Assembly (NCBI GenBank): GCA_034359265.1
Contig: CP136897.1
Location: 25,538,001-25,602,000, forward strand
Origin: Canna indica
Lineage: Eukaryota; Streptophyta; Magnoliopsida; Zingiberales; Cannaceae
DNA: 64,000 bases
Direction of reading: 5' to 3'
Shown here: piece after piece, positions 11,655 through 20,710 of the stretch
Layout: each line of letters begins with the position of its first letter
How positions within the stretch are numbered: position 1 is the first letter of the stretch
The notes under the pieces: model-generated
Database searches by the model: none
What the model was told of the DNA's origin: nothing
What the model saw: only the letters and a program-made list of their open reading frames with translations
Program-made: the position numbers and the translations under genes

Positions 11655-12062
11655 CACTCATCCGTTAGAACACTGTTGCTGATAAGTAATATCATCAGCA
11701 ATGGCTACGCGGCCTTTGCAATGCGTTTGATGATAAATATTTTATTTTCTCACCGCGAGCGCGCCATCGACTAAAGAGTGACGGATGTAGAAGCCGTAAA
11801 TAAGCCATTGCTCATGTGATAATATCATTAGCAATGGCCGACACGACCTTTAGTAAGCCGTTGCAAATAAGTTATTTCCTTTGCGTGCTGCGTTTGCGCC
11901 ATCCACTTGTTAGCAACGGCTCGAGCGACCGTAAAGAAGCTGTTGCAGATATATCACATCTGCAATGGCCCGAGCGGCCGTAAAAAAGTCGTTAGCTATT
12001 GTAATGGCTTGAGCGGCCGTTGCTGATCGCCGTTGTTGATCAATAACATACTTCTAGTAGTG
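11655..12062. repeat. CACTA right subterminal repeat array
   Basis: GTTGCTGAT, CAGCAATGG and GCGGCCGT words recur in both orientations up to the terminus at 12062. They match the left array in type, though more copies read CAATGG than CAACGG. They form the right-hand counterpart of the subterminal binding region. Confidence 0.8.
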
Positions 12063-12276
12063 GGAAGGGGGCGACACACCCTAATTCCTAATCCTTCCCT
12101 TCTAGCAAGTGGCAAGGACCATTAATAACAAGAGTTATCATCAAGAATCAAGATTCAAGAATCCATCAAGACATCAAGAGGAGGAAGGGGTGGCGGCTCT
12201 TTAAAAACTCAACATGGGGCGTACGGCTAAGACCCAAAATTCGGACCAATAAATCCACGGCAAGCAACATAATATT

Positions 12277-14024
12277 TGTTGGGTGAAATGGCACACTAGA
12301 GGGGGGGTGAATAGTGTGTTAACTAATTCTTGTTTCCTGATTTCAGTTTTACTCGTTTCTTAAATTATTTAGCCAAATTATAATTTTACGATTAAATGCG
12401 AAAGCAAGATAAATCAATTAAGCACAAACGAAAGATAACAATGCTAACACACAAATTTATAGTGGTTCGGCCCCAATGCCTACTCCACTACCTAAGCACC
12501 CCGCTTAGGATTTCCAATCTAAGTTTTACTAGATTAATTAGTTTCCCAGACATAGAGGTCTTTGACTCGAAGAGACTCACTCTCAACCTAAGGCACTTCC
12601 ACACCCGGAAGTCTTCGCCTTCTTATCGAGAGCACTCTTCCACCTCAATCCTAAGGGACAAATAAAACTAATCGAGTAAACTACGTTTACACAAGTGGCT
12701 TTACACACCACTTAAATCCATGACCTAACACTAGGTCTTTTTACAAACTTGAATACAAACAAAGAAATCACAAAAATATACAAGTAATGGAGAAAATAAA
12801 TACTATAACAAATACTTAGCTCCAAACACGAGTCCTAGTTCCTCTTGATGCCTTGTGATGATGAATCGGTAAATCTTGATGGCTAAATCAAGGTGTGTAT
12901 CTTGGAAACTAGGGTTATCAAAAGAATGACTCAAGTAAAGCTTTAGAATGATCAAGAATTGACTCAATGGAAGCTTGGATCAATTGTTAGAAGGCTGGAA
13001 GAAGGATTGAGATGTGTATTTATAACCCCCCAGCTGAAACTGGGCATCAACGAGCATAATTTTTACCATTACAGACGCCCGATCGATGGTCCGGTCGATC
13101 GACCGCCCAGCTTTTTGTGAGTTATTAGCACCATTCGGTCGATCGACGGGTCGACCGGCTGTCGCGATTTTAGCGATCCCAAATCTGGTCGACCAATCGG
13201 TCGACCGAAGCAGTGATGCTAGGGTTAGACGACTTACGATCTGCAATCCGATCGATCGATGCAGCTACTGCCAATTTTTGGCAATGTTCGGTCGATCGAA
13301 CTGCCTTCTCCTTTGATCGGTCGACCAAACTTGGGCAGGGCAGTAGGGCAGTTTTCTTTGCTTTGTTCGTTTTTTGGTTTTGTCTTCGCTAAGTCTACTT
13401 ATATAACATTTATTAACTTTAAGGTAATAACTTTAAAACATAAATGTTATATAAGGATTACCCCCTCATTTGGATTCAATAAAAATATCTAAAAAATCAA
13501 AATACTTAAGAATCAAAATCTAGTTCTTGGGGTCTAGTACAAATTTTTAGAAAACATAAATTTTCTAACTTCCCGGGTCAAGTATGGGTAGGCTAAAGGC
13601 TTCCAAAAAATCCTTAAAAATATCTTGTTATCTAGTTTCTACCCAAGGAACAATTACCGCAATTTTTTATGTCAAGATAATGTCTAGGTCATATAGTCCT
13701 CCAAGGAGCTCCCTAGGCTTAGTGAATTTAGGGCGGTGTTCGGGTTTTCATGTTTTGGATTTCGGATTTGGTTTTAGGGTTCTTTGCATCATAAAGAGGT
13801 TATACAACATTTTTAGACACCCTAAACCTAAACTCTAACTTCTTGAAGAGTTCGAGTGCGTCGACCAACATCCTTCCGATTTTCCAATTTCTCTGATTTT
13901 TCGATCGTGGATGTCGTGCGCTAATCGATATGGAACCTGAAAGATTTCTCAATAAAACTCTAGTTCCATATTTGTTATCATCAAAACCGAGATTAAGACC
14001 AAGGTTGAAAACCTTAAGCCAACA
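12277..14024 (-). mobile_element. Ty1/copia solo LTR, 1748 bp
   Basis: It starts TGTTGGGTGAAATGGCACAC and ends CCTTAAGCCAACA. The 5 bp duplication ATATT flanks both sides (12272-12276 and 14025-14029). The first 230 bp match the start of the minus-strand copia 5' LTR at 50930-51175. The last 50 bp match the LTR end at 46569-46623. No internal region is left, so this is a solo LTR. It contains an array of CGGTCGATCGACCG-like palindromes at about 13080-13330. Confidence 0.88.
13078..13335. repeat. GGTCGATCGACC palindrome array in copia LTR
   Basis: Within 260 bp the word GGTCGATCGACCG and near variants (CGGTCGACCAATCGGTCGACC, CGATCGATGG) occur about nine times. Because each is close to self-complementary, both strands look alike and give overlapping Ser/Arg/Asp/Pro-rich shadow reading frames. 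Similar clusters lie at 14995-15145 and 15470-15515 in related LTR pieces. Confidence 0.75.
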
Positions 14025-14639
14025 ATATTCATCAATCCTTTACTCGAACTCGACACAAGAAAATCCACTCAAAAATCTGAGAAAAACCCCTCTCATAGGG
14101 GCAGCAGCATAATGAAGTAGATGGGTGGAAGAGGGCTTAACCCACTCATCGTTTTGGAGAAAACGGAGAGGAAGAAGAAGCTAGGGACCTTCCTACGATA
14201 AACGCTGACGAACTCGCGAATTCCATCGTCTGAATTGCTCCCTCCCTTCTCGGCATCGCCCCTCTCTGTCTCTCCTCTTGCCTCGGGTGGCGTGCAATTA
14301 AACCGCCGGCCGCACACCCCAGGTGCATTTTTATGGGGCTTGGTCAGGCCCTAAATGACCAAAATACCCATCTTTAAGTGAATCAACTTATAAAATCAAT
14401 ATCTAACCCGTTCTAACTCCGATTCGAGTTACGATTGAACCGCTAGACTCAACTCGAGGTCCTCTATCATCCTAGCATGCTAAATCATAGAAATATTAAA
14501 AATAAAATTTTCCTAAATTTTTTTACATCAATTGCTTACCCAAAATTAATCCCAAAACTCTCCGCCAGTCTACGCTAACTTGAGCCTACGATCCTCTGCC
14601 GAAGGATAAAATATAATTATTAAAATTTTGGTCATAACA

Positions 14640-15458
14640 CAAGATAACCACTAACTCACAAGACCACACACTAGGTGTTCTTACACACACAAGTGAATCA
14701 ATGTAAAACAAACCAAAAACAAATCTATCACAAGAAGAGAGTGAAGAGGTCTTATCACAATGAGAACACCTCTTCTTCCTGAGCCTAGCACCCTTGAAGA
14801 ACCCTCCAATGAAGATGCACTTGAGAATGAGGGTTCAAGAGCTAGGTAGATTTAGCAAGTGAGAGCTTTTAGTGATGCAAGGAGTGACTCTTTTGAGTTT
14901 TAGGGCATCAACAACCTCTTGGGAGAGAGTTTGGGGTGGCTATTTATAACCCCCCAAACACACTAGCTCGTTAATGAGCATTTTTATGCCTGTTGGCGAC
15001 ACCTAGTCGATGGCCGACTGAAGGCCGGTCGACCGATCGAGCGACCGACCATTGACTGGAGCCAACTGTCATTTTTGGGCCTCTTCCTATCAATGGCTGG
15101 CTGATGGCCGATCGACTAGCTGTCGACCGCCCATCGGTCGGCACCCAAAAAACTCATGTTTTGGCTAATTTTTCTCGCGTCGTCTATTCTGGGTTGTTTG
15201 GGTTTTGACGTGCATCCATCTTCAAGTGTTTTGCTTTTGTTCTATGCTTTTCCTTAGTTTCTTTGGTGCACTTGTCGAGCCTCTAGAAATTAGCATGAAG
15301 AATTGTTGTATCGAGACGATGCCGCGTGCGACGATACCAATTTCACCTCTTATCGCAACCTGCGACTTACATGCTTCAAACTCATTAAACATAGTTTGTT
15401 ATCATCAAAATAAGTGTAGAGAGAATCGAACACAAGGGTGAAACCCTCGGCCAACATT
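14640..15458 (-). mobile_element. Ty1/copia LTR fragment, minus strand
   Basis: The stretch resembles the middle and end of the 12277-14024 LTR in the same order. It has a reduced-complexity AC-rich part, a TATTTATAACCCCCCA block near 14940, a GGTCGACCGATC cluster, TTTGTTATCATCAAAA near 15397, and an LTR-like end at CCTCGGCCAACA (15458). The start is truncated against the gypsy LTR end at 14639. Confidence 0.6.
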
Positions 15459-15645
15459 TCGGTCAATCCTCGGGTCATTGTCAGTCGACCGAGGATCGAC
15501 CGAGATTCGACTGAAACTGGCAGGTTGGGCAGTTTGCTTATTTTTTTGGTTCGATGATTCTTCACTAGTCTTATTTAACATTTCTTAACTTTAAGTAATT
15601 AACTTTAAAACATAAATGTTAAATAAGGATTACTCCCCCCATTTG
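15459..15645 (-). mobile_element. Ty1/copia LTR fragment, minus strand (left arm of inverted pair)
   Basis: This matches about 13260-13470 of the solo LTR in the same orientation: the TCGACCGA motif cluster, TTATTTAACATTTCTTAAC, then TAAGGATTACTCCCCCCA. It meets an opposite-orientation copy at about 15646. Confidence 0.6.
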
Positions 15646-16490
15646 GGACATTGAATCCAAATGGGGGGTAATCCGTATTTAACATTTATATTTTAAAGTT
15701 AATAATTTAAAGTTAAGAAATGTTAAATAAGGCTTAGGAAGATTAGACCTTGCTCAAACTACCCTCAGAGTAGTTTCTTGAGCTATTCTTGATATTCACT
15801 AAGTCTTCTTGAGCTATTCTTTGATCAAACCCTAGTTTCTAGTTGAAACCTTGATTTAGCCTTTGTTCTTCATTGCTTCACCATATAAAGGCATCAAGAG
15901 AACTAGGAAATTTGTTTTGGAGCTAAGTATTATTTGTTTGTTCATTTGCTCCATTTACATTGTATTTTGTGCTTTTTTTGTTGTATTTAAACTTGTGTAA
16001 GACTTAGGTTGTTAGGTCTTGAATGGTTGGTGGTTGCCTTGGCGTTAAGGCTTAATTAAATTCGCTGGTGTAAACTTAGTTTGCTAGGATTAGTGATTGT
16101 TGTTCCTTTGGGTTGAGGTGGAAGAATGCTCTCGGTAGGGAGGCGGAGACTTCCAGGTGTGGAAGCGCCTTCGGTGTGATAGCGGAGACTCTTCGGGTAA
16201 CAGGTCCTCATTGTAAGAGAAATGATATAATCTAATATAGTTAAGTTTAGAAATCCTAAGCGGGCTGCCTAGGTAGTGGAGTAGGCATTGGGGCCAATCC
16301 ACTACAAATAATTGTGTTTGCATTGATACTATTTGTGTTTGCTTAATTGTCATACTTACTTGCTTCCGCACATATCGTCTAATCTTGTATTTTTCCTAAG
16401 TAATTAAGAAATGATTAAAATCAGATTTAGGCTTAAATTTTAGTAAACACACTATTCACCCCCCCTCTTGTATAGGCCATTCGACTTACA
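15646..16490 (+). mobile_element. Ty1/copia LTR fragment, plus strand (right arm), with LTR end
   Basis: From 15646 the sequence repeats the preceding segment in reverse complement (CCAAATGGGGGGTAATCC and onward). It then continues as plus-strand copia LTR: the reverse complements of the CGGCCCCAATGCC and TAGTGGTTCGG blocks are present near 16280-16310. The LTR ends at 16490 (TTCGACTTACA). A primer-binding site follows. The left part of the LTR is missing. Confidence 0.7.
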
Positions 16491-16700
16491 TTTGGTATCA
16501 TAGCGGGTCATACCTTGAGATTTCACCATTTCTCCTACACTTTGTCTCGATCCAAGAATGACACTAGAGTTGGTAGTATCTACACCCCCTAGGTTTGATA
16601 GTCTAAACTTTGGAGCTTGGAAACATAGAATGTACACATTCTTGAAAACTCAAGGTTTAGGAGTATATGAAATGTTGAAAACCCACTATATCGAGGTTGA
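16491..16700 (+). pseudogene. Ty1/copia primer site and start of gag, truncated
   Basis: Right after the LTR end is TTTGGTATCATAGCGGGTC (16491-16509), a Met-tRNA-like primer site with one change from TGGTATCAGAGC. The gag start at 16558 reads MTLELVVSTPPRFDSLNFG. This parallels the minus-strand gag start at 50861. The match fades after about 45 codons, and the sequence becomes an opposite-strand copia pol relic near 16700. Confidence 0.7.
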
Positions 16701-17855
16701 TAACCTCCTCTTGCAGGTACACTTAATTGTCCACATACTATGTACAAGACCCAATAAGTCACTAGCCCTCTCACCATGCCCTATGAAAGGTGTCTTGGTC
16801 ATCTTGCCAAGTAAACATGATTCACATATTTCAAAAGATTCAAAATCAAATGAATCTAAAAGTCCATCCTGATGGAGTTTAGAGATGTGCTTCTCATTTA
16901 TATGGCCTAACTGACAATGCTAGAGATAGGTTGGGTTCAAGTCATTGGACTTAAACCATTTTGTATTAATGTTATAGATGAACTTATTAGTTTGTTCCAA
17001 GTTTAGAGTATAGAGACCATTATACAAATGAGCATTACCATAATGCATATGTCCGTTATAGATGGAGCAAATATTATTCTTAATAATAAAGTAAAATCCA
17101 TCCAAATCTAAACATGAAACTGAAATAATGTTTTTGCTTGTAGCAAGCACATAATAACAACTATTAAGTGATAAAACAAGTCCACTAGGCAAAGGTAAAT
17201 CATAAGTCCCTACCGCTAGCGCAACAACTCTTGCTCCGTTGCCAACTCGCAGGTCCACCTCGTCTTTAGCCAATGATCTATTCCTTCTTAGACCCTGCAC
17301 ATTTACACAAATGTGAGATCGACATCCGATATCTAATACCCAAGAAGAAGAAGTAGATAAATTGAATTCTATAATGAAAATACCTGAAGTAGTCTCACTA
17401 CTCTTCTTATTTTTCAATCATCCAGGTAGAGTTTACAATTTCTCTTCCAAAGACATGATTCATTGTAGAAAAAGCAGACTCCCTCCTTGGATGTTTTAGC
17501 CTTCTTATGAGGATTGGATTTAGGCTTAGAGCCTCCATCTTGGTCTGAACCTTTCATCCCTTTATGTGAGTTCTTCTGGGCCTTGTCCTTGCCTTTACCC
17601 TTATCCCTCTTCTTATTACCTTTTCCCTTTTGAGCCATTAGAACATTAGGAACCGTCTTAATATTCTGTTCAACATTCTTTAGCATCCCATGCAATTCTG
17701 ATATTGATTTTTCCATGTGGTGTATGTTATAGTTCATCACAAACTGATCAAAGGTATCACGTAACGAACCAAGAATCAGGTCGGTAGCCAACTCTTGGAT
17801 AATAGGAGTACCAAGCTTCTCAAGATGGTCTATGTAACCTTTCATCTTTAGCACA
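16700..17855 (-). pseudogene. Ty1/copia gag-protease-integrase N-terminus, 5' part of a split relic
   Basis: Read leftwards from 17855. It starts with gag of the UBN2/Retrotran_gag type (HVLKMKGYIDHLEKLG, then ELATDLILGSL). A Lys-rich linker follows, and a degenerate zinc knuckle in which two of the CCHC ligands are changed. An aspartic protease region has WVLDIGCRSHIC where D-T/S-G is expected. The GAG_pre-integrase block follows (KLHKDGLLDSFDFESFEICE, then CLLGKMTKTPF). The reading frame is broken near 17414 and elsewhere. The gag N-terminal side continues beyond the gypsy insertion at 26374-26441. Confidence 0.8.
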
Positions 17856-19179
17856 TGTAATGCCCAAAAACCTAAAAATAATAATTTATTCTTAAGCAGG
17901 GGACCATGGCCTCGAGTCAACGTGGATTGGCGTAGAGCTTCGGGATTGAACCTGGGTAAGCAAAATTTTGTAGAAAAATTTAGAAAAAAATTATTTGCCT
18001 TATTTCTATGGTAAAGCATGCTAGGATGATAGAGGGTCTTGAGACAAAGTTAGCGGTTCAATCAGAACTCGAATCGGAGTTAGAACGGGTTTGATATAAG
18101 TTGTTTAGGTCGATTAACTAGAGGAGGGGCAATTTGTGAATTATGACTTGAGAAGGTGGAGGATGAGGTATGTCCTAACATACCCTTATTTACTTGTTGA
18201 TGGAACATCTTATTATATGTTTATATACCTGCGTGTGTGATGTTGTGATGTGCTTGTTGCATTTTCTGAAAGCCTCGCTGGTGAGGGGAGGGTATGCCCC
18301 AAAGAGACAGCGTTGGCCTTATTCCAAAAGTCCGGCTGGTGAGGGGAGATCATACCCCAAAGATACAGTCCGGAGACCCGATCGGTGAGGGAAACATATG
18401 ACCCAAAGAGATGGATCGGAAGAGTCGTGTCGGTGAGGGGAGAGCATACCCCAAAGAGACGACATTGGCTAGGTGGTAGATCAGGGGCCACATCGACTAC
18501 CTACCCTATGTGGCGATGAGGACCGACGGGTCCGGGTGAGCATGTGGGTTGTTGCATTAAGCATGTTTATATTTTGTGGCATATTTCTTGCAGGTTGCTA
18601 CATGATGATTTGGAGGATTGTTGTGCTAAAAAAATAAAATTTCCAAAATTATGCTTATTTCCTTATGCTTAATTATGTGTTATTTGATTATGCATGATGA
18701 TGATGTTGTGGTGAAACTGAGGGCTGATCTACTCAGTAAGCCCTAGTTGGACTTACCCCTCATTTTTGTTGTTTTGCAGCACTTGAGTTAGATCAGAGAG
18801 GTACCAATGTGTAGTAGTGCGGTTGGTGGCGGCAGGGCAGCGTGTCTTGTGACATGTCGTGGTTGAGGGGGATACCCGAGTCGATTTCTTTTTTTTGAGT
18901 TGTTGAGTCATGTCAACTCGGTTTATTTTGTTTTCGCACTTTTATTACTTTGAGGTGTCCTTGTTTAGTAATTAAACTTTTGAAATCGATTTGAACATTT
19001 AGCTATTTATTGAGTTGGTGATTTTGGGAATTTTTTTCTTGAAAATAAATGTCTTTTAAAAATCCTTGAGATGTTATTAAATGTTCAGGTCTGATTTGTT
19101 GTATATGTGGTTTGGTTTGGGTTAGGCTTCGGGGTACGTGGCGTACCCTAGCCGGTCATACCGGATTTGGGGTGTGACA
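17856..19179 (+). repeat. 5' LTR of Tekay-type element, 1324 bp, with about 1 kb internal deletion
   Basis: It starts TGTAATGCCCAAAAACC and ends GGGGTGTGACA. Compared with the 3' LTR it lacks the segment corresponding to about 24498-25497. The join falls in a TTG shared by the two deletion ends (GGGGCAATTTG and GTGGTTGTGAATT). It keeps one more minisatellite unit and about 100 bp near 18400-18520 that the 3' LTR has lost. The lost section includes the GA/CG-rich leader-like part seen near 24590-24700. Confidence 0.88.
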
Positions 19180-19398
19180 ATGTGGTACTAGAGCGGGTAC
19201 GACAATAGGATAGTGTGTATCGTATGGGGGCATTGCTAGCGTGTTCACATATGGTATGTCCTAGTCACGAGATCGACAACTGAACCTGCGCACTAGTGGC
19301 GGTACCTATTTTTGATTTAAGTTGTTGTTCATATATATTGAAATTGTGTAGTACTTACTTTCTTATTAATAGAAATTGGGGCACATGATGATGTCATG

Positions 19399-20710
19399 AT
19401 GAGTGGAAGCAGAAGTAACTCCGTTAGCAGACGAGGCTGAGGCCGGGGTCACGGTCGAGGCCGAGGTAGCGGTCAAGGCAGAGGTCGTGCTACCAGCCAG
19501 GTGGCTCAGGAGGAGGTAGTGAGAGATCCCAGAGTTGTACTACTAGAGGCCCAATTGATGGAGCTGTCCGAGGAGTTTCGCAGAGAGCGGGATGAATTCC
19601 GTAGAGAACAGGAGGAATTTTTAGGGTGCGAGAGGAGCTTCGTAAGGAGCAGGAGCTAGCGCAACAGTGGATCCCACCTATACCACCAGTGGCACCTGCA
19701 GTGATCGAGCCGGTTCAGTCTAGATACAGGGAGGAGGACCGGCGAGAGCCAATGGTACGCAGCTCGTTGTACATGTATTTTGTGAAGCTGAAGCTGCCAG
19801 TATTCACAGGCATGGATCAGGCAATGGAGGTGATGACATTCCTAAATAACTATACAGAGTTATGCTCGGTCTTGGAGTGTTCCTCTGAGGCGATGACACA
19901 TATAGTTGGGCAGTAGCTTAGAGGCCCAGCAAAAGAGTGGCACCAGTCATGGAGAGCTCGTAGGGGGACTCATGCTCGAGCCCCTATGTGGGGAGAATTC
20001 TGGACTGCTATATTTGAAAAGTACCTACCCAGGAATGTCCGCGAGAGGCGGGCTAGGGAGTTCGAGCAGCTTCGCCAGACCATCACTATGATGGTGTCGG
20101 AGTATGATATCAAATTCACACGGTTGTCTCGTTACCATCCATCCTTAGTGGTGATTGAGACGGACCGGGTTAGGCGGTTTGTGGAAGGTCTAAAGGTACA
20201 GATTGGCAGACTAATAGTCTACACCGAGGACACTACTTTGTGCATGTAGGTGGTGGATGAGGCAATGCGGAAGGAAGCCATGGTACCTATTAACCGACAA
20301 GATGGACCAGCTTGGAAGAGGTTTAGGCAACACCGTTAGGAGGATAGGCGCACCCAGTTTGAGGGTGCCGGCACCAGGACGGCGCGCCCGTAAAAACAAG
20401 GACAAGGAAATGTTAGAGTCTGTACGCGGACGGGACCACCGTCAACTACTCAGAGTGCTGCAGTACCAGGAGGTCAGAGAGGCGAGGTACTAGAGTACGG
20501 GCAGTGTGAGAGGAGGCACAAAGGAGCTTGCTATCGTCTGAGTACCTATTTTGGGTGTGGCCAATTGGGCCATATCAAGAGGGACTGCCCTGCAGGTGGT
20601 CAAGCAGTAGTACCAGTTAAAGGGAGAGCTCTTATGTCGACTGCTTTAGTGGCACAGCAGACTCAGACTCAGGGGACCGGACAACAACGCACGACAGGTC
20701 CAGGGAGGCC
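19399..20710 (+). pseudogene. Tekay-type gag, multiple stops
   Basis: The probable start at 19399 gives MSGSRSNSVSRRG and then a TGA where the Arg/Gly-rich run needs CGA. A charged helix follows (RREQEEF, EELRKEQELAQQ), then the Retrotrans_gag domain: KLKLPVFTGMDQAMEVMTFL, AKEWHQSWRA, ARAPMWGEFWTAIFEKYLP, REFEQLRQ, then MMVSEYDIKFTRLS. A CCHC knuckle near 20546-20595 reads YFGCGQLGHIKRDCP, so the first Cys is replaced by Tyr. In-frame stops near 19438, 19621, 19915 and 20247 and at least one shift near 20330 disable it. Confidence 0.88.

Larger units (their letters stand above)
5036..12062 (-). mobile_element. CACTA (En/Spm) transposon, 7.0 kb, internally deleted
   Basis: The left terminus is CACTACTGGAATAATGA. 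The right terminus is ATACTTCTAGTAGTG, reverse complement CACTACTAGAAGTAT, so the ends match with a few changes. A 3 bp target duplication GGA flanks both sides (5033-5035 and 12063-12065). Both ends carry subterminal arrays of GCAACGG-like words. Genes read on the minus strand: a TNP2-type transposase remnant first, then a Transposase_24-like gene. The transposase lacks its catalytic part, so the copy is non-autonomous; because ends and subterminal sites remain, it could have been moved by a related full element. Confidence 0.9.
3454..14639 (-). mobile_element. Tekay-family LTR, minus strand, split by two nested insertions
   Basis: An LTR begins at 3454 (TGTTACACCCCAAATCCGG) and ends at 14639 (GGTCATAACA). 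Its sequence is present in three blocks: 3454-5035, 12063-12276 and 14025-14639, about 2.4 kb in all including target duplications. The blocks match in order the solo LTRs at 40516-42722 and 42775-45017 and, inverted, the 3' LTR at 24234-26373. The interruptions are the CACTA element (5036-12062) and a copia solo LTR (12277-14024). Both have intact target duplications within this LTR, so both inserted after it. Confidence 0.85.

Noticed and set aside
13930..14317. Short frames around 13930-14328
   Set aside because: They cross the copia LTR/gypsy LTR boundary at 14024 and have no recognisable domain.
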